Assembly: GCF_022171985.1 (NCBI RefSeq)
Contig: NZ_JAJVHF010000001.1
Location: 186,001 to 250,000 of the forward strand
Reading direction: 5' to 3'
Origin: Huaxiibacter chinensis
GTDB lineage: Bacteria; Pseudomonadota; Gammaproteobacteria; Enterobacterales; Enterobacteriaceae
Length of the DNA: 64,000 nucleotides
Part shown: in pieces, positions 19,520 to 30,745 of the stretch
Position numbering within the stretch: position 1 is the stretch's first letter
Layout: every line of letters begins with the position of its first letter
Notes under the pieces: generated by a model
Seen by the model: only the letters and a program-made list of their open reading frames with translations
Told to the model about the DNA's origin: nothing
Database searches by the model: none
Made by a program: the position numbers and the translations under genes

Positions 19520-20911
19520 ATGAATTTTCCACTCATCGCGAACATCGTGGTGTTCGTAGTCTTGCTATTGCTGTTGGCGCAGACGCGCCATAAACAGTGG
19601 AGTCTGGCGAAAAAGGTGCTGGTTGGCCTGGTTATGGGTGTCGTTTTTGGTCTGGCCTTGCAGGCGATCTACGGCGCGGATAATCCAGTTCTGAAAGAAT
19701 CGATCCAGTGGTTTAACGTCGTCGGTAATGGCTATGTACAGCTGTTGCAAATGATTGTCATGCCGCTGGTCTTTGCGTCTATTTTGAGTGCGGTTGCACG
19801 TCTGCATAACGCGTCTCAGCTGGGCAAAATCAGTTTCCTGACCATCGGGACCTTACTGTTCACCACGCTGATTTCGGCGTTGGTGGGGGTACTTGTTACT
19901 AACCTGTTCGGCCTGACGGCTGAAGGACTGGTGCAAGGGACCGCTGAAACAGCCCGTCTTACCGCCATTGAAACCAACTACGCAGGCAAGGTAGCCGACC
20001 TTAGCGTACCGCAGCTGCTGCTCTCCTTCGTGCCTAAAAACCCGTTTGCCGATCTGACGGGTGCAAGCCCAACGTCAATCATCAGCGTGGTCATCTTTGC
20101 CGCTTTCCTGGGTGTGGCTGCTCTTAAGCTGCTGAAAGACGACGCGCCAAAAGGCCAGCGTGTTCTGACCGCGATCGATACGCTGCAGAGCTGGGTAATG
20201 AAGCTGGTGCGTCTTGTGATGCAGCTGACGCCGTACGGCGTGCTGGCGCTGATGACCAAAGTGGTGGCGGGTTCAAACCTGCAGGACATCATCAAGCTGG
20301 GTAGCTTTGTTATCGCCTCGTATCTGGGCCTGGCGATCATCTTTGTCGTGCATGGCATATTGCTGGCGGTGAACGGCGTTAGCCCGCTGAAATACTTCCG
20401 CAAAGTGTGGCCAGTGCTGACGTTCGCCTTCACCAGCCGCTCCAGCGCAGCATCTATTCCGCTGAACGTTGAAGCACAGACCCGCCGTCTGGGTGTACCG
20501 GAAGCCATTGCCAGCTTCTCCGCCTCTTTTGGCGCGACAATTGGTCAGAACGGTTGCGCGGGTCTTTACCCGGCGATGCTGGCGGTGATGGTTGCGCCGA
20601 CCGTGGGCATTAACCCGTTGGATCCGATGTGGATTGCTACCCTGGTCGGTATTGTGACCGTGAGTTCCGCAGGCGTTGCCGGTGTCGGCGGCGGTGCGAC
20701 CTTTGCCGCACTGATTGTGCTGCCTGCGATGGGCCTGCCGGTCACGCTGGTTGCCCTGCTGATCTCCGTTGAACCGTTAATCGATATGGGTCGTACAGCG
20801 CTGAACGTCAGCGGCTCCATGACTGCCGGTACGTTGACCAGCCAGTGGCTGAAACAGACCGATAAAGCGATTCTGGAAAGTGATGACGATGCCGAACTGG
20901 CGCATCGTTAA
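19520..20911 (+). CDS. tcyP: L-cystine:cation symporter TcyP (YdjN)
   Basis: 463 residues, same length as E. coli TcyP, dicarboxylate/amino-acid:cation symporter (DAACS) family with ~8 helices and two re-entrant loops. It imports cystine under sulfur limitation. Characteristic segments: the serine-rich re-entrant loop [13 protein letters not shown] (~residues 312-324) and [27 protein letters not shown] precedes the ATG. CysB control is known for E. coli; I cannot identify the box. An 8-bp palindrome GACCGGTC lies just upstream. Confidence 0.95.
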   Translation: MNFPLIANIVVFVVLLLLLAQTRHKQWSLAKKVLVGLVMGVVFGLALQAIYGADNPVLKESIQWFNVVGNGYVQLLQMIVMPLVFASILSAVARLHNASQLGKISFLTIGTLLFTTLISALVGVLVTNLFGLTAEGLVQGTAETARLTAIETNYAGKVADLSVPQLLLSFVPKNPFADLTGASPTSIISVVIFAAFLGVAALKLLKDDAPKGQRVLTAIDTLQSWVMKLVRLVMQLTPYGVLALMTKVVAGSNLQDIIKLGSFVIASYLGLAIIFVVHGILLAVNGVSPLKYFRKVWPVLTFAFTSRSSAASIPLNVEAQTRRLGVPEAIASFSASFGATIGQNGCAGLYPAMLAVMVAPTVGINPLDPMWIATLVGIVTVSSAGVAGVGGGATFAALIVLPAMGLPVTLVALLISVEPLIDMGRTALNVSGSMTAGTLTSQWLKQTDKAILESDDDAELAHR

Positions 20912-20922
20912 TTGCTGCCACT

Positions 20923-20950
20923 AAAAAAACCGCCTTCGGGCGGTTTTTTT
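20923..20950 (+). terminator. Bidirectional terminator between tcyP and cedA
   Basis: ACCGCC-TTCG-GGCGGT stem with a stable tetraloop and seven A/T on each side; serves both convergent genes. Confidence 0.93.
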
Positions 20951-20954
20951 GTTT

Positions 20955-21197
20955 CTACTCTTCCTGAATATCTTCTTCCTGACGAATTTGCATCGCCCAG
21001 CGCTGCGCCGCTTCCGGCAGGCTGAACGCCGGGGAACGACGGAACGTGTGTCCGACCAGCACAAAGGCGACATATTTGCCCCGCAACTGCCAGACATCGC
21101 GAAAACCATCCACTTTAAGGGCGTGATCGGGCGGAGCAGGTTCAACGCGAGGCACGTAGCTGATAACGGGACGGTTTTGTTGGCGATACGGTTTCAT
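20955..21197 (-). CDS. cedA: Cell division modulator CedA
   Basis: 80 residues from MKPYRQQNR, the E. coli length; the frame opens 13 codons earlier but that segment is not conserved. Small basic DNA- and RNA polymerase-binding protein, first found as a suppressor of over-initiating dnaA mutants. Conserved core is FRDVWQLRGKYVAFVLVG. Convergent with tcyP and sharing its terminator; divergent from katE. Confidence 0.92.
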   Translation of the reverse strand: MKPYRQQNRPVISYVPRVEPAPPDHALKVDGFRDVWQLRGKYVAFVLVGHTFRRSPAFSLPEAAQRWAMQIRQEEDIQEE

Positions 21198-21350
21198 AAG
21201 CGTCGGTTCACTAAGGCAAATTCTGATAGCGGGCAAAGTCTATCATAGCCGAATCCCCTCCTGCACGTTGCGCCTTGCATGCTAATGCCCCCTCTTTCGC
21301 CAATCCTCCTCTGAAAACTCTCACTTTCCCTGCTTTCAGGCGACATTGTT

Positions 21351-21357
21351 CTATAGT
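21351..21357 (+). promoter_or_regulatory. Putative sigma-S type -10 of katE
   Basis: CTATAGT resembles the RpoS -10 consensus CTATACT, about 60 bp upstream of katE, whose E. coli homologue is a classic RpoS gene. Confidence 0.45.
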
Positions 21358-21416
21358 TAGTAGGCTTTTACACAATAAAGGCCGTCCTTTAGCCATTCAA
21401 ACAGGAGACGAGTGCA

Positions 21417-23666
21417 ATGTCGCATAATGATAAGACACATCAATCACCCATTCATGGCAAAGAAGAATCAGAACCCGGCATGGACTCATTAGCACCGGAA
21501 GATGGTTCCCATCGTCCTACACCGGAACCGACCGCCCCTGGCGAGCAGCCCACTGCGCCTGGCAGCCTGAAAGCCCCCGATACGGGCAACGAGAAACTGA
21601 ACGCCCTTGAGCCACACCGGAAAGGCGGAGAAGGTTTTGCGCTTACCACCAATCAGGGCGTGCGCATCGCCGATGACCAAAACTCCCTGCGCGCGGGCAG
21701 CCGTGGTCCAACGCTGCTTGAAGATTTCATTCTGCGTGAAAAAATCACCCATTTTGACCATGAGCGCATTCCGGAACGTATTGTTCATGCCCGTGGTTCC
21801 GCCGCGCATGGTTATTTCCAGCCTTATAAGAGCCTGAGCGATATTACTAAAGCCGATTTCCTGTCCGACCCGGACAAGATCACGCCGGTTTTCGTACGAT
21901 TTTCTACCGTGCAGGGCGGCGTCGGCTCAGCAGATACCGTCCGTGACATTCGTGGGTTCGCCACTAAATTTTATACCGACGAGGGGATCTTCGATCTCGT
22001 CGGTAACAACACCCCCGTATTCTTTATCCAGGATGCCCATAAATTCCCGGACTTCGTCCATGCGGTCAAACCGGAACCCCACTGGGCCATCCCACAGGGG
22101 CAGAGCGCGCATGACACCTTCTGGGACTATGTTTCGCTGCAACCTGAAACCCTGCATAACGTCATGTGGGCCATGTCTGACCGCGGTATCCCCCGCAGCT
22201 ATCGCACCATGGAAGGCTTTGGTATCCATACCTTCCGCCTGATTAACGCAGAGGGCAAAGCCACTTTCGTCCGCTTCCACTGGAAACCGGTCGCCGGTAA
22301 AGCCTCGCTGGTCTGGGATGAAGCCCAAAAGCTGACGGGCCGCGATCCTGATTTCCATCGCCGAGAACTGTGGGAATCTATTGAAGCGGGTGATTTCCCG
22401 GAATATGAACTCGGGTTCCAGCTGATTCCGGAAGAAGACGAATTCAAGTTCGATTTCGATTTGCTCGACCCAACCAAACTGATCCCGGAAGAGCTGGTGC
22501 CTGTGCAACTGGTCGGCAAAATGGTGCTCAACCGCAACCCGGATAACTTCTTTGCCGAAAATGAGCAGGTGGCGTTCCACCCCGGACATATCGTGCCCGG
22601 CCTGGATTTCACCAACGATCCCCTGCTGCAAGGCCGCCTGTTCTCCTACACCGATACGCAGATTAGCCGTCTTGGCGGGCCGAACTTCCACGAAATCCCG
22701 ATTAACCGTCCGACCTGCCCGTACCATAACTTCCAGCGCGATGGCATGCACCGGCAGGACATCGACACCAACCCGGCTAACTACGAGCCCAACTCCATTA
22801 ATGATAACTGGCCTCGCGAGACGCCACCTGCGCCGAAACGCGGCGGCTTTGAGTCGTATCAGGAACGGGTCGACGGCAACAAAATCCGCGAGCGTAGCCC
22901 GTCATTTGCTGAATACTATGCGCATCCGCGCCTCTTCTGGCACAGCCAGACCCCGATTGAACAGCAACACATTATCGGCGGTTTCAGTTTTGAGCTGAGC
23001 AAAGTGGTACGCACCTATATTCGTGAACGCGTTGTAGACCAGCTCACGCGGATTGACATCCAGCTCGCGCAAAGCGTGGCGGATAATCTGGGGATCACGC
23101 TCACCGACGAGCAACGCCATGCGGCGCCGCCGCAGGATGTGAATGGCCTGAAGAAAGATCCGTCTCTAAGCCTCTATGCCGTGCCTGGTGGTTCGATTAA
23201 AGGGCGCGTCGTCGCCATTCTTCTGAACGACAACACCCGCGCCAGCGATCTGCTGGGCATTATGCAGGCGCTGAAATCCAAAGGCGTTCACGCCAAACTG
23301 CTCTATTCCCGTATGGGGGAAGTCACCGCTGATGATGGCTCCGTACTGCCAATTGCCGCCACCTTTGCGGGTGCGCCGTCGCTGACGGTGGACGCGGTCA
23401 TTGTGCCCTGCGGTGATATCAGTAGCCTGCTCGGCAACGGGGACGCGGCGTATTACCTGCTTGAAGCGTATAAGCATCTTAAGCCTGTCGCACTGGCCGG
23501 TGACGCACGGCAGTTTAAAACATTGCTGAAGGTTGCCGATCAGGGCGAAGAAGGCATTGTGGAGGCTGACAACGCGGACAACGCGTTTATGGACGAACTG
23601 TTCGATCTGCTTGCCGCCCATCGGGTATGGTCGCGTAGCAGTAAAACCGCTCAAATTCCGGCATAA
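21417..23666 (+). CDS. katE: Catalase HPII
   Basis: 749 residues, large-subunit clade-2 monofunctional catalase (E. coli 753). Haem-d enzyme that removes H2O2 in stationary phase. Flexible N-terminal extension (1-~75), catalase core with His124 in [12 protein letters not shown], distal Asn in [10 protein letters not shown], haem-ligand region RLFSYTDTQ (proximal Tyr), and a C-terminal flavodoxin-like domain from ~residue 590 ([16 protein letters not shown]). Single gene with SD AGGAGACGAG. With katN this window encodes two unrelated catalases. Confidence 0.97.
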   Translation: MSHNDKTHQSPIHGKEESEPGMDSLAPEDGSHRPTPEPTAPGEQPTAPGSLKAPDTGNEKLNALEPHRKGGEGFALTTNQGVRIADDQNSLRAGSRGPTLLEDFILREKITHFDHERIPERIVHARGSAAHGYFQPYKSLSDITKADFLSDPDKITPVFVRFSTVQGGVGSADTVRDIRGFATKFYTDEGIFDLVGNNTPVFFIQDAHKFPDFVHAVKPEPHWAIPQGQSAHDTFWDYVSLQPETLHNVMWAMSDRGIPRSYRTMEGFGIHTFRLINAEGKATFVRFHWKPVAGKASLVWDEAQKLTGRDPDFHRRELWESIEAGDFPEYELGFQLIPEEDEFKFDFDLLDPTKLIPEELVPVQLVGKMVLNRNPDNFFAENEQVAFHPGHIVPGLDFTNDPLLQGRLFSYTDTQISRLGGPNFHEIPINRPTCPYHNFQRDGMHRQDIDTNPANYEPNSINDNWPRETPPAPKRGGFESYQERVDGNKIRERSPSFAEYYAHPRLFWHSQTPIEQQHIIGGFSFELSKVVRTYIRERVVDQLTRIDIQLAQSVADNLGITLTDEQRHAAPPQDVNGLKKDPSLSLYAVPGGSIKGRVVAILLNDNTRASDLLGIMQALKSKGVHAKLLYSRMGEVTADDGSVLPIAATFAGAPSLTVDAVIVPCGDISSLLGNGDAAYYLLEAYKHLKPVALAGDARQFKTLLKVADQGEEGIVEADNADNAFMDELFDLLAAHRVWSRSSKTAQIPA

Positions 23667-23694
23667 AAAAACCGGGTAGCCTTGCGCTACCCGG
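23664..23694 (-). terminator. Terminator shared by katE and the chb operon
   Basis: CCGGGTAGC / GCTACCCGG stem with an 8-base A-run on its left, giving a strong T-tract for minus-strand chbG; also sits just past the katE stop. Confidence 0.85.
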
Positions 23695-23700
23695 CATTTC

Positions 23701-24459
23701 TTACAGATCCCTGAACGTTCCCAGTCGGTATCCGCGTGCGGCGATCGCCTTTTTCAGCGATGCCGACGTCAGCACATCCAGTTCCGCCAGACGCGGCCAA
23801 CAGTAGGCGCTTTTACGCACGGTGTTATCGACAAACGCCGGATGGGTCATCATCTCAAACGATTTTTCCCCGCGGGCTGCCGAGGCGTCCAGCACCTGCA
23901 AAAACAGCGCTTCATCAATCGCCTCGCCATAAAACTCACTGCTGTACCCTTCCGTCGTCGGCGCGGCGCTGAGTGAAAGGCCATGCCGGGCGATCTCCTG
24001 ACGATCCACGCGCATCGCCACGCCTTTACGCTTGGCAAAGTCAGCGACGATGGGGAAAATCGCCGGGATCATATGCACATGGTGGTGGCTGTCGATATGC
24101 GTTGGCGCATGACCAAAAAGCTCGGTAAAGCGCGTAAACTGACACTCCAGCTCCCCGGCAATCTGATCAAGCGGCAAATCGCCCTGCTCCGCCCTTTCCC
24201 AGATCCATTTCCCCAGCAGTCCGTCGCGCGTCAGTCCCGTCAGTGGCGTGAGCGGCGTGCCCAGGGTCAGTACAAAATGCATACCTACGCCCAGCATCGG
24301 CAGCTCACGGCTCAACGCGGCAGCGTGCGCGCAGGCTTCGCCGTTGACCATCGCGGTGGTGGAGGTCACCACGCCGTGACGACAGGCTTCCACAATGCCG
24401 TAGTTTTGCCCTTTTGACAGGCCAAAATCATCGGCATTCACGATAAGCAGATTTTCCAT
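23701..24459 (-). CDS. chbG: Chito-oligosaccharide deacetylase ChbG
   Basis: 252 residues, YdjC family. Removes an acetyl group from chitobiose-6-phosphate and chitotriose-6-phosphate so that the product can induce ChbR and be cleaved by ChbF. Metal/catalytic residues are present: NADDFGLS (Asp10-Asp11), and the His-rich [10 protein letters not shown] (~residues 120-129). Last gene of chbBCARFG, 11 bp after chbF, in front of a strong terminator. Confidence 0.95.
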   Translation of the reverse strand: MENLLIVNADDFGLSKGQNYGIVEACRHGVVTSTTAMVNGEACAHAAALSRELPMLGVGMHFVLTLGTPLTPLTGLTRDGLLGKWIWERAEQGDLPLDQIAGELECQFTRFTELFGHAPTHIDSHHHVHMIPAIFPIVADFAKRKGVAMRVDRQEIARHGLSLSAAPTTEGYSSEFYGEAIDEALFLQVLDASAARGEKSFEMMTHPAFVDNTVRKSAYCWPRLAELDVLTSASLKKAIAARGYRLGTFRDL

Positions 24460-24470
24460 CCTGATGCCTC

Positions 24471-25826
24471 TTAGTGATGTTCACGTTTCAGTTTTTCGGC
24501 GGTGGCGGCAAAGTTTGGCAGCCACTTTTCATGCGCCAGAATCATTTCACGCGCCAGCGATTCCGCATCACGGTCTGAATGCACCAGCGGGCTCAGGTTG
24601 AGCGCCAGAAGAACATCGTTAAACTCACCGCTCAGCGCGGCGTGGCTCGCAGCCACTTCGAAGCCTTTAATGGTATGGATAAGCCCCATCACTTTGTCAT
24701 CGAAATGAGTAATGCGCGTGTGAGGTTTCGCCCCGTCGCGACCCAGGATACAGGTCATCTCCACGGCCCAGTCTGCGGGAATATTATCGATGTGACCGTG
24801 GTGAGGCACGTTCACGTAGTGCTCAGCCTGCTTATCATTGAAAATGGCGTTGATCACCTCGCAGGCCGCGTCAGAATAGTACGCTCCACCGCGCTGCTCC
24901 AGCTCTTTAGGCTTCACGTCCAGGTGAGGGTCTTTATACAGTTCAAAGAGCTGTTTCTCGACTTTCTGCACCACCTGTGCGCGCGCACCGCCCTTATAGT
25001 ATTCGCCCATTTCAATGGCGAGCATCTCTTTTTGCTTGAAGTAATAAAGCAGGTAGGAGCATGGCAGCAGATTCAGAGAGCGGATCAATCCTTCGCTGAA
25101 CGGCAGGTCGAAGATATTTTTCACCGACCCTGCCGTGAGACGACCGGACGCCACGCCATCCAGCAGTTCGGCAAAACGCGATTCGCCGTTCACCAGCACG
25201 TCTTTGATAAAGACCATATGGTTAAGACCAAACAGATCGATAGAGAGTGCATCCTCATCGGTCAATGCCAGCACGTCGCGGATAAACATTTTCATGCCAA
25301 TAGGGATATTACAAACCCCAATGAAACGCCTGAACCCGGTGTGGCGATAGACGGCTTCCGTCACCATGCCGGCGGGGTTGGTGAAGTTAATGACCCATGC
25401 GTTTGGACAAATCTCTTCGACGTCTTTGATAATGTCAAAAATGACCGGAATGGTTCGCAACCCTTTAAACAGCCCTCCCGCTCCGTTAGTCTCCTGACCC
25501 AGATAGCCATGGCTTAAAGGAATTCGCTCATCGAGTTCACGGGCTTTCAGCTGACCCACGCGCAGCTGCGTCGTGACAAAGTCGGCGTCTTTTAAGGCCA
25601 GACGACGATCCAGCGTTTTATGAACGGTAAGCGGTACGCCTGCCTTTTTTACCATGCGCTGGCACAGGTCGAAAATAATATCCAGCTTCTCCTGTCCCTC
25701 TTCAACGTCCACCAGCCATAATTCGCTGACCGGTAATTCATTATAACGTTTCAGAAAGCCTTCCAGTAATTCGGGGGTATAACTGCTGCCGCCGCCAATT
25801 GTGACTACTTTTAATTTCTGTTGCAT
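24471..25826 (-). CDS. chbF: 6-phospho-chitobiase/cellobiase ChbF (GH4)
   Basis: 451 residues, glycoside hydrolase family 4, an NAD+ and divalent-metal dependent enzyme. It cleaves phosphorylated, mono-deacetylated chitobiose into GlcN-6-P and GlcNAc. N-terminal nucleotide-binding [14 protein letters not shown], metal-site Cys in GVCNIPIGM and His in GLNHMVF are visible. Separated from chbR by 111 bp with an operator-like palindrome and a hairpin, so it may have separate control. Confidence 0.95.
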   Translation of the reverse strand: MQQKLKVVTIGGGSSYTPELLEGFLKRYNELPVSELWLVDVEEGQEKLDIIFDLCQRMVKKAGVPLTVHKTLDRRLALKDADFVTTQLRVGQLKARELDERIPLSHGYLGQETNGAGGLFKGLRTIPVIFDIIKDVEEICPNAWVINFTNPAGMVTEAVYRHTGFRRFIGVCNIPIGMKMFIRDVLALTDEDALSIDLFGLNHMVFIKDVLVNGESRFAELLDGVASGRLTAGSVKNIFDLPFSEGLIRSLNLLPCSYLLYYFKQKEMLAIEMGEYYKGGARAQVVQKVEKQLFELYKDPHLDVKPKELEQRGGAYYSDAACEVINAIFNDKQAEHYVNVPHHGHIDNIPADWAVEMTCILGRDGAKPHTRITHFDDKVMGLIHTIKGFEVAASHAALSGEFNDVLLALNLSPLVHSDRDAESLAREMILAHEKWLPNFAATAEKLKREHH

Positions 25827-25892
25827 AATATCTCCCTTAGCGTGTCAGGTTAGCCGCCTGCAAAGTATAGGGGACTCTTCCCGCTATTTTGG

Positions 25893-25904
25893 GCAAGCGC
25901 TTAC
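25893..25904. promoter_or_regulatory. Operator-like palindrome between chbR and chbF
   Basis: GCAAGCGCTTAC, an 11-of-12 match to the GTAAGCGCTTAC-type palindrome typical of LacI-family operators. No known regulator at this position. Confidence 0.35.
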
Positions 25905-25915
25905 GTCAATCTGCT

Positions 25916-25935
25916 CTGGCGGTGATGACCGCCAG
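25916..25935 (-). terminator. Hairpin after chbR
   Basis: CTGGCGGT / ACCGCCAG with a 4-base loop directly past the chbR stop on the minus strand; no T-run, so it may be an RNA-stabilising or partial terminator within the operon. Confidence 0.4.
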
Positions 25936-25937
25936 CG

Positions 25938-26756
25938 TTAATTAATTACCGTCAGACTCTTTCGATAACTGCTCGGCGTAAATGAAGTGAGTTTTTTAAA
26001 CGTTTTAATAAACAGGCTGGGGCTACTGTAACCCGACTCGTAGGCGATATCCGTAATCGAATAGTTGGTTATTTCCAGCTGTTTTTTAGCAAAGTTAATG
26101 CGGATTTCATTTATGATCTGCACAGGCGTTTTACGGTAATAACGCTGCGTCGCGCGGGTCAAATATTCCTGTGACTTTCCGGACAGGGCGACCATATTTT
26201 CCAGCGCATTTTCACTGAATTGACATTTATCGTGCATCATTTCAACGGTACCGCGCAGCCAGTGTGGAATATCATCCATGACCTGCTGCTCATCCCGGTG
26301 GTGACGCAGGCGATTCATCACGTAGAACGTCACCGTTTCGATAAACTCATCAAATTCGCTGTCACGGAAGTTCAGTGAGGCAATGACCGTTTCGATCCAG
26401 GTCATGAATTCGTTTTTAACGCGATACACCTGCGAGGCCACAAAGCAGAACGGCACCAGCGGCAGGTAGTGCTTTTCGAAGAAACGGCGGCTAACGCCCA
26501 CGTTCAGAATGCGGGTCGCGCCAAATTCATAAAAGCTCTGGTGATAGGACCCCATCGGGAGAAAGACAAAATCACCCCGCTCCAGCAGGACACGCTTGCC
26601 GTTGATCTCCTGATAGTATCGCCCGGTCAAAACGATGGTGAATTCGTAGTAGTCATGCTGGTGCAAGCCACTGGCGCTTTCCGTTTTATTGTAGATAACC
26701 ACGTGAAAATTCTTGCCATTAAACAGAAGCTGCTCAAGTGCGGTTTTGATTTCCAT
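25938..26756 (-). CDS. chbR: AraC-type regulator ChbR
   Basis: 272 residues. Dual activator/repressor of the chb operon, responding to deacetylated chitobiose-phosphate. N-terminal cupin sensor (~20-90; [27 protein letters not shown]), linker, and C-terminal AraC double HTH (~170-270; [32 protein letters not shown]). Slightly shorter than E. coli ChbR at the N-terminus. Lies inside the operon between chbA and chbF as in E. coli. Confidence 0.94.
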   Translation of the reverse strand: MEIKTALEQLLFNGKNFHVVIYNKTESASGLHQHDYYEFTIVLTGRYYQEINGKRVLLERGDFVFLPMGSYHQSFYEFGATRILNVGVSRRFFEKHYLPLVPFCFVASQVYRVKNEFMTWIETVIASLNFRDSEFDEFIETVTFYVMNRLRHHRDEQQVMDDIPHWLRGTVEMMHDKCQFSENALENMVALSGKSQEYLTRATQRYYRKTPVQIINEIRINFAKKQLEITNYSITDIAYESGYSSPSLFIKTFKKLTSFTPSSYRKSLTVIN

Positions 26757-26785
26757 CGTGTTTACCTCCTGCTGCCTGTGCTGTC

Positions 26786-27133
26786 TTAATGCAATTTTTC
26801 GTGAAGTTCGATGAGCTCAGCGACCAGTTCACGCGCCAGCATTGAGGTCATCAGGTGATCCTGCGCATGCACCAGCACCAGGCTCACCTTCATCTTACCT
26901 TCGCCCTGATCGCCTTCTATCAACTTCGTTTGCACCAGGTGGGCTTCATTAAGGGCAAGCCGCGACTGGTCCATCATGGTTTTGGCGGCGTCGAAATCGC
27001 CCTGTTTGGCTTGTTTCAGTGCGGCATACGCCAGGCTGCGCGCCTGACCGGAATTGATGATAAGGCCCATCACCACCTCTTCCAGATCGTTCTCTGCGGC
27101 TTCTTCTGCAACGATACTCTCTAAATCTAACAT
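26786..27133 (-). CDS. chbA: PTS chitobiose EIIA component ChbA
   Basis: 115 residues, lactose/cellobiose-type EIIA, a helical trimer. It carries phosphate from HPr to ChbB; the phosphorylated His89 lies in [10 protein letters not shown]. Start taken at MLDLESI with AGGAGC eight bases upstream; the frame opens 15 codons earlier without support. 47 bp after chbC. Confidence 0.95.
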   Translation of the reverse strand: MLDLESIVAEEAAENDLEEVVMGLIINSGQARSLAYAALKQAKQGDFDAAKTMMDQSRLALNEAHLVQTKLIEGDQGEGKMKVSLVLVHAQDHLMTSMLARELVAELIELHEKLH

Positions 27134-27180
27134 CTTTCTGCTCCTTTTGGCTGGCGCGGGTCGCCCCGCGCCGGGCAATT

Positions 27181-28539
27181 TTAGAATTTCAGTGCGAGGG
27201 CGATATCCTCTTCGCTCTCTTCTTCATCGATAACGGTCGCCGCTTTGTTTGCAATCGCCACGAAAGGCATATAAAGCAGGGTGGCAATCCCGAGGTTGAA
27301 TATCGCCAGCAGGAAGGCGGCAACGCTACCGTTGGTATTAAAGAATGCCCCCAGACCTGCCGGCATTGTCCACGGCGCAATGTTGGTCACCGGCGGGATA
27401 ATCCCCAGGTAATAGGCCGTCAGGGTAATGGCTGCCAGCAGTGGCTGAATCAGCACGAACGGGATAAACATCACCGGGTTCATGATAATCGGCAGACCAA
27501 ACAGGATAGGTTCGTTGATCTGGAAGATGCCGGATGGCAGTGCCAGCTTCGCTACCTGGCGGTGGTCCGCCCGGCGAGAGACAATAAAGACCGCGATGAT
27601 CAGACCCAGTGTCGCCCCGGTTCCCCCCAGGAAGATATAGGAATCAAGCATCGGCTTCGCCCACACATGGAAGGTTTTACCCGCAGCCAGCGCCGCGTCA
27701 ACGGAGCCGTATTGCTGATAAAGGGCAACGTTTTCCAGTGCCCACGGGGTCATGATACCGCTGTCCAGCGCCGCCAGTGCCAGTGAACCATGCACGCCGA
27801 AGAACCACAGCAGGGAGGTGAAAATGACATACGCCCATCCGACCACGCCACCCATCGACGCCAGCGGCGTAGAGATAGAGTCCATGATGATCTGATGGAA
27901 GTTCGTGCCCCAGTGAGAGAGCGCCCAGGCGATAATCCCCATAACCGAAAGGATGATAAAGCCTGGAATCAACGCGGAAAAAGAGCGGGCGACGGACGCG
28001 GGAACGCTATCAGGCAGGCGAATCACCCAGTTGCGACGGATAATGAAGGTAAACATCTCCGCCACGACCAGCCCAATAACAATGCCGGAAATAATATTCG
28101 CGCCACCCAGCCAGTTTGCACCGACGGCGTAGGCTTCGCCTACAGTGTATGGCGTGACCGTCATAAAGGCGGCAACGGATAATAAACCTGCGGCCAGCGG
28201 ATCGACTTTGCGTTCTTCTGCCAGCGCCATACCAATAAAGAAAGGCGCCATCAGCGACATAATGCCCAACGTACCGTTGTAAACATTACCGCCAATGGCT
28301 TTAAGACCATTAAGGGTTTCAATCGTAGAAGCATCTAATCGAATGCCCAATGAATAAAAGAAAGAACCTTCGCCAAAACTCAAAAATACGTTGTTGATTA
28401 ATACAAACATCGCACCCGCCAGCGTCAACGGCATTAATTTAATAAAACCGTTTTTGATGGCGTTAACGTGCGGCTGCTTTCCTATTTTAACAGCAAAAGG
28501 AAGGAGTACCTTTTCAAGTGAAGCGATGACTTTACTCAT
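27181..28539 (-). CDS. chbC: PTS chitobiose EIIC permease ChbC
   Basis: 452 residues from [10 protein letters not shown], the E. coli length. Inner-membrane permease of the Lac/Cel PTS family with ~10 hydrophobic segments; binds N,N'-diacetylchitobiose and cellobiose. Conserved [17 protein letters not shown] and NEP-type element ([10 protein letters not shown]) hold the sugar-binding residues. Middle gene between chbB (79 bp upstream) and chbA. Confidence 0.96.
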   Translation of the reverse strand: MSKVIASLEKVLLPFAVKIGKQPHVNAIKNGFIKLMPLTLAGAMFVLINNVFLSFGEGSFFYSLGIRLDASTIETLNGLKAIGGNVYNGTLGIMSLMAPFFIGMALAEERKVDPLAAGLLSVAAFMTVTPYTVGEAYAVGANWLGGANIISGIVIGLVVAEMFTFIIRRNWVIRLPDSVPASVARSFSALIPGFIILSVMGIIAWALSHWGTNFHQIIMDSISTPLASMGGVVGWAYVIFTSLLWFFGVHGSLALAALDSGIMTPWALENVALYQQYGSVDAALAAGKTFHVWAKPMLDSYIFLGGTGATLGLIIAVFIVSRRADHRQVAKLALPSGIFQINEPILFGLPIIMNPVMFIPFVLIQPLLAAITLTAYYLGIIPPVTNIAPWTMPAGLGAFFNTNGSVAAFLLAIFNLGIATLLYMPFVAIANKAATVIDEEESEEDIALALKF

Positions 28540-28618
28540 AGGAAATACCCTTAAATGCCGCAACAATGTTGCGGCGTATTGTTATGTGAAATCACTCTTT
28601 GACGGGAAAAATAAATAA

Positions 28619-28939
28619 TTAATTTGCTGCAAATTTTTTAATGGCTGCAACAGCAGCTTTTAACACACCTAAACCATCAATTTTGCCGTACAGCACAGAA
28701 TCGATGACTTCTACCGGTTTGTTCGGTAATAACCGCTGAATCTCAGGCAACATATAGGCAATTTGCGGACCCAGCAAAACGACATCCGCGTTCGGACCTT
28801 TTTCACCGGCCAGGGTTTCCGGGAAGGCTTCGATGACCACGGGCACCTCATACTTTTCTGCTTGTGCACGCATCTTAGAAACCAGTAGCGAGGTTGACAT
28901 GCCCGCAGAGCAGAACAAATAGATATGTTTCTTTTCCAT
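28619..28939 (-). CDS. chbB: PTS chitobiose EIIB component ChbB
   Basis: 106 residues, lactose/cellobiose-type EIIB. Phosphocysteine Cys10 lies in [14 protein letters not shown], the P-loop of the family. Takes phosphate from ChbA and passes it to the incoming disaccharide at ChbC. First gene of the operon; SD GAGGGAAG precedes the ATG, and the ~160 bp upstream hold a -10 and a CRP-like site. Confidence 0.95.
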   Translation of the reverse strand: MEKKHIYLFCSAGMSTSLLVSKMRAQAEKYEVPVVIEAFPETLAGEKGPNADVVLLGPQIAYMLPEIQRLLPNKPVEVIDSVLYGKIDGLGVLKAAVAAIKKFAAN

Positions 28940-29011
28940 AACAACTTCCCTCTCGTATGACCACCCACGCTGAGCGCCTGCGGGTGTTACTCTTGTTTGT
29001 CATTGAAATCG

Positions 29012-29100
29012 AGTATACGGCAAGGGGCATCGGGGGGGATAATTCTAAATCGACTGAAATTGTCTCTCATTGACCTGGTGTTTTGACTGCCTTCACATTT
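29012..29100 (-). promoter_or_regulatory. chb operon promoter region with CRP-like site
   Basis: Minus-strand TATACT (29012-29017) with no good -35, as expected for an activated promoter, and a CRP-like TGTGA-N6-TCAAA at 29081-29100. AT-rich NagC-like half sites flank it but are too degenerate to call. In E. coli NagC, ChbR and CRP act here. Confidence 0.55.
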
Positions 29101-29143
29101 CATGCAAATAATTCGCGAAGATAAATAAGATTCCTGAATACAT

Positions 29144-29168
29144 AAAAAAACCGGCCAAATGGCCGGTT
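29144..29168 (-). terminator. Intrinsic terminator after osmE
   Basis: AACCGGCC-AAAT-GGCCGGTT stem followed on the minus strand by a 7-base T-run. Confidence 0.9.
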
Positions 29169-29191
29169 CGTTATCGTGTCAGGCAGAAAGG

Positions 29192-29536
29192 TTACTGAGC
29201 CTTAGGTGCCTGCGGATCGGTATCGTACTCTGCACAGGACTGATAGCCTGAATTCATTACGTGTCCGGTGTCATCCAGCGCGACAAAATAGGTCTCGGCT
29301 TTACCATCCCGTTGACCCAGGATGTAAGTCTGACAAGTACCACGTGCGTGAATCATCGTCACTTCTGAAGAAGGTTTACCGGCCAGCTCCGCGACCTGGG
29401 CGCGGCTCATGCCTTTTTTAACATCCTTCACGACAGGTTCTTTAAACTGATCGGTAGTGCGATCATAAGCTGTACACCCTGCCAGCATAGTCAATACGGC
29501 CGCTGCGCTTAAAATTCCTGCTACGTTCTTGTTCAT
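29192..29536 (-). CDS. osmE: Osmotically inducible lipoprotein OsmE
   Basis: 114 residues (E. coli 112). Lipoprotein signal peptide with lipobox LAGC and lipidated Cys21; the mature part is a SmpA/OmlA (BamE-like) domain. Position 22-24 TAY would favour the outer membrane. Induced by high osmolarity and stationary phase in E. coli; role uncertain. Divergent from nadE, ~230 bp apart. Confidence 0.95.
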   Translation of the reverse strand: MNKNVAGILSAAAVLTMLAGCTAYDRTTDQFKEPVVKDVKKGMSRAQVAELAGKPSSEVTMIHARGTCQTYILGQRDGKAETYFVALDDTGHVMNSGYQSCAEYDTDPQAPKAQ

Positions 29537-29763
29537 ATTCCGTCCTCTTGTTTATCAGCGTGTTATCTAAGCATGGAATAAAAAGTGCAATTCATCAACT
29601 TTGCGTGTGACGCCTGAGGTTTTTCGGAAAATTCCAACAAAACAAGGATAAGCCGTTTTTGACGCAATTTGCCGCAGACGAATCTGTGATCCTTGTCGTT
29701 TTCCGTCCAAAGGGTTAGCTTTAAGACATCACTCATCTGCTTTGTTTGCTAATGGAGGGCGTT

Positions 29764-30591
29764 ATGGCTCTGCAACACGAGATTATTCAGGCTCTGGGCG
29801 TTCAACCCACCATCGATGCTAATGCGGAAATTCGCCGCAGCGTCGACTTTTTGAAATCCTACGTGAAAACCTATCCTTTCCTGAAATCGCTGGTACTGGG
29901 CATCAGCGGCGGCCAGGATTCTACCCTTGCCGGTAAACTCTGCCAGATGGCCATTACTGAACTCCGTCAGGAATCGGGCGATGAGGAGCTGCAGTTTATC
30001 GCGGTTCGCTTGCCGTATGGCGTTCAGGCCGACGAGCAGGATTGCCAGGACGCGATTGCGTTTATTCAACCCGATCGCGTACTGACGGTAAATATTAAAG
30101 GGGCGGTTCTGGCGAGCGAGCAGGCGTTGCGCGAGGCGGGCATTGAACTGAGCGATTTTGTGCGCGGCAATGAAAAAGCCCGTGAGCGCATGAAAGCGCA
30201 GTACAGCATTGCCGGCATGACCAAAGGCGTGGTGGTCGGCACCGATCACGCCGCCGAAGCGGTCACGGGCTTCTACACGAAATACGGCGACGGCGGAACG
30301 GACCTCAACCCACTTTTCCGCCTGAACAAGCGTCAGGGGAAACAGCTGCTGGCGGCACTGGGATGTCCGGAGCATCTTTATAAAAAGGCCCCAACCGCCG
30401 ATCTCGAAGACGATCGCCCTTCCCTGCCTGACGAAGCGGCGCTGGGCGTTACCTATGAAAACATTGATGATTATCTTGAAGGTAAACCCGTCGAGGAGAG
30501 CATTGCCCGCATTATCGAAGGCTGGTACATCAAGACCGAACATAAACGCCGCCCGCCGGTAACCATCTTTGACGATTTCTGGAAACGCTAA
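29764..30591 (+). CDS. nadE: NH3-dependent NAD+ synthetase
   Basis: 275 residues from MALQHEII, the E. coli length; the frame opens six codons earlier without an SD, whereas GGAGGG precedes this ATG. Adenylates and amidates deamido-NAD+ in the last step of NAD synthesis. The ATP-PPase P-loop GISGGQDST (residues 46-54) and the substrate loop [12 protein letters not shown] are intact. Followed by a strong terminator. Confidence 0.97.
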   Translation: MALQHEIIQALGVQPTIDANAEIRRSVDFLKSYVKTYPFLKSLVLGISGGQDSTLAGKLCQMAITELRQESGDEELQFIAVRLPYGVQADEQDCQDAIAFIQPDRVLTVNIKGAVLASEQALREAGIELSDFVRGNEKARERMKAQYSIAGMTKGVVVGTDHAAEAVTGFYTKYGDGGTDLNPLFRLNKRQGKQLLAALGCPEHLYKKAPTADLEDDRPSLPDEAALGVTYENIDDYLEGKPVEESIARIIEGWYIKTEHKRRPPVTIFDDFWKR

Positions 30592-30596
30592 TCTCA

Positions 30597-30624
30597 AAAA
30601 CGGTAACCTCAGGGTTACCGTTTT
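30597..30624 (+). terminator. Intrinsic terminator after nadE
   Basis: AAAACGGTAACC / GGTTACCGTTTT perfect stem, 4-base loop, 6 bp past the stop; symmetric A/T runs. Confidence 0.9.
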
Positions 30625-30714
30625 ATCGCTCACATCCTGCCTGATGTTTACACCCTACAGACCGCCACGCTAAAGCGCACCCGCCTCTTTTTTAACCAGA
30701 CAACACCTGATACA

Positions 30715-30730
30715 CTGTATGCCTGAACAG
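30715..30730 (+). promoter_or_regulatory. LexA box of cho
   Basis: CTGTATGCCTGAACAG fits CTG-N10-CAG. It covers an in-frame ATG (30719), which argues that translation starts further downstream. Confidence 0.88.
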
Positions 30731-30745
30731 TATGGAGAGTTTTTT

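Noticed and set aside
24579..25517. 312-codon plus-strand frame opposite chbF
   Set aside because: Shadow of chbF; no recognisable motif.
29749..30633. 294-codon minus-strand frame opposite nadE
   Set aside because: Shadow of nadE; crosses its terminator.
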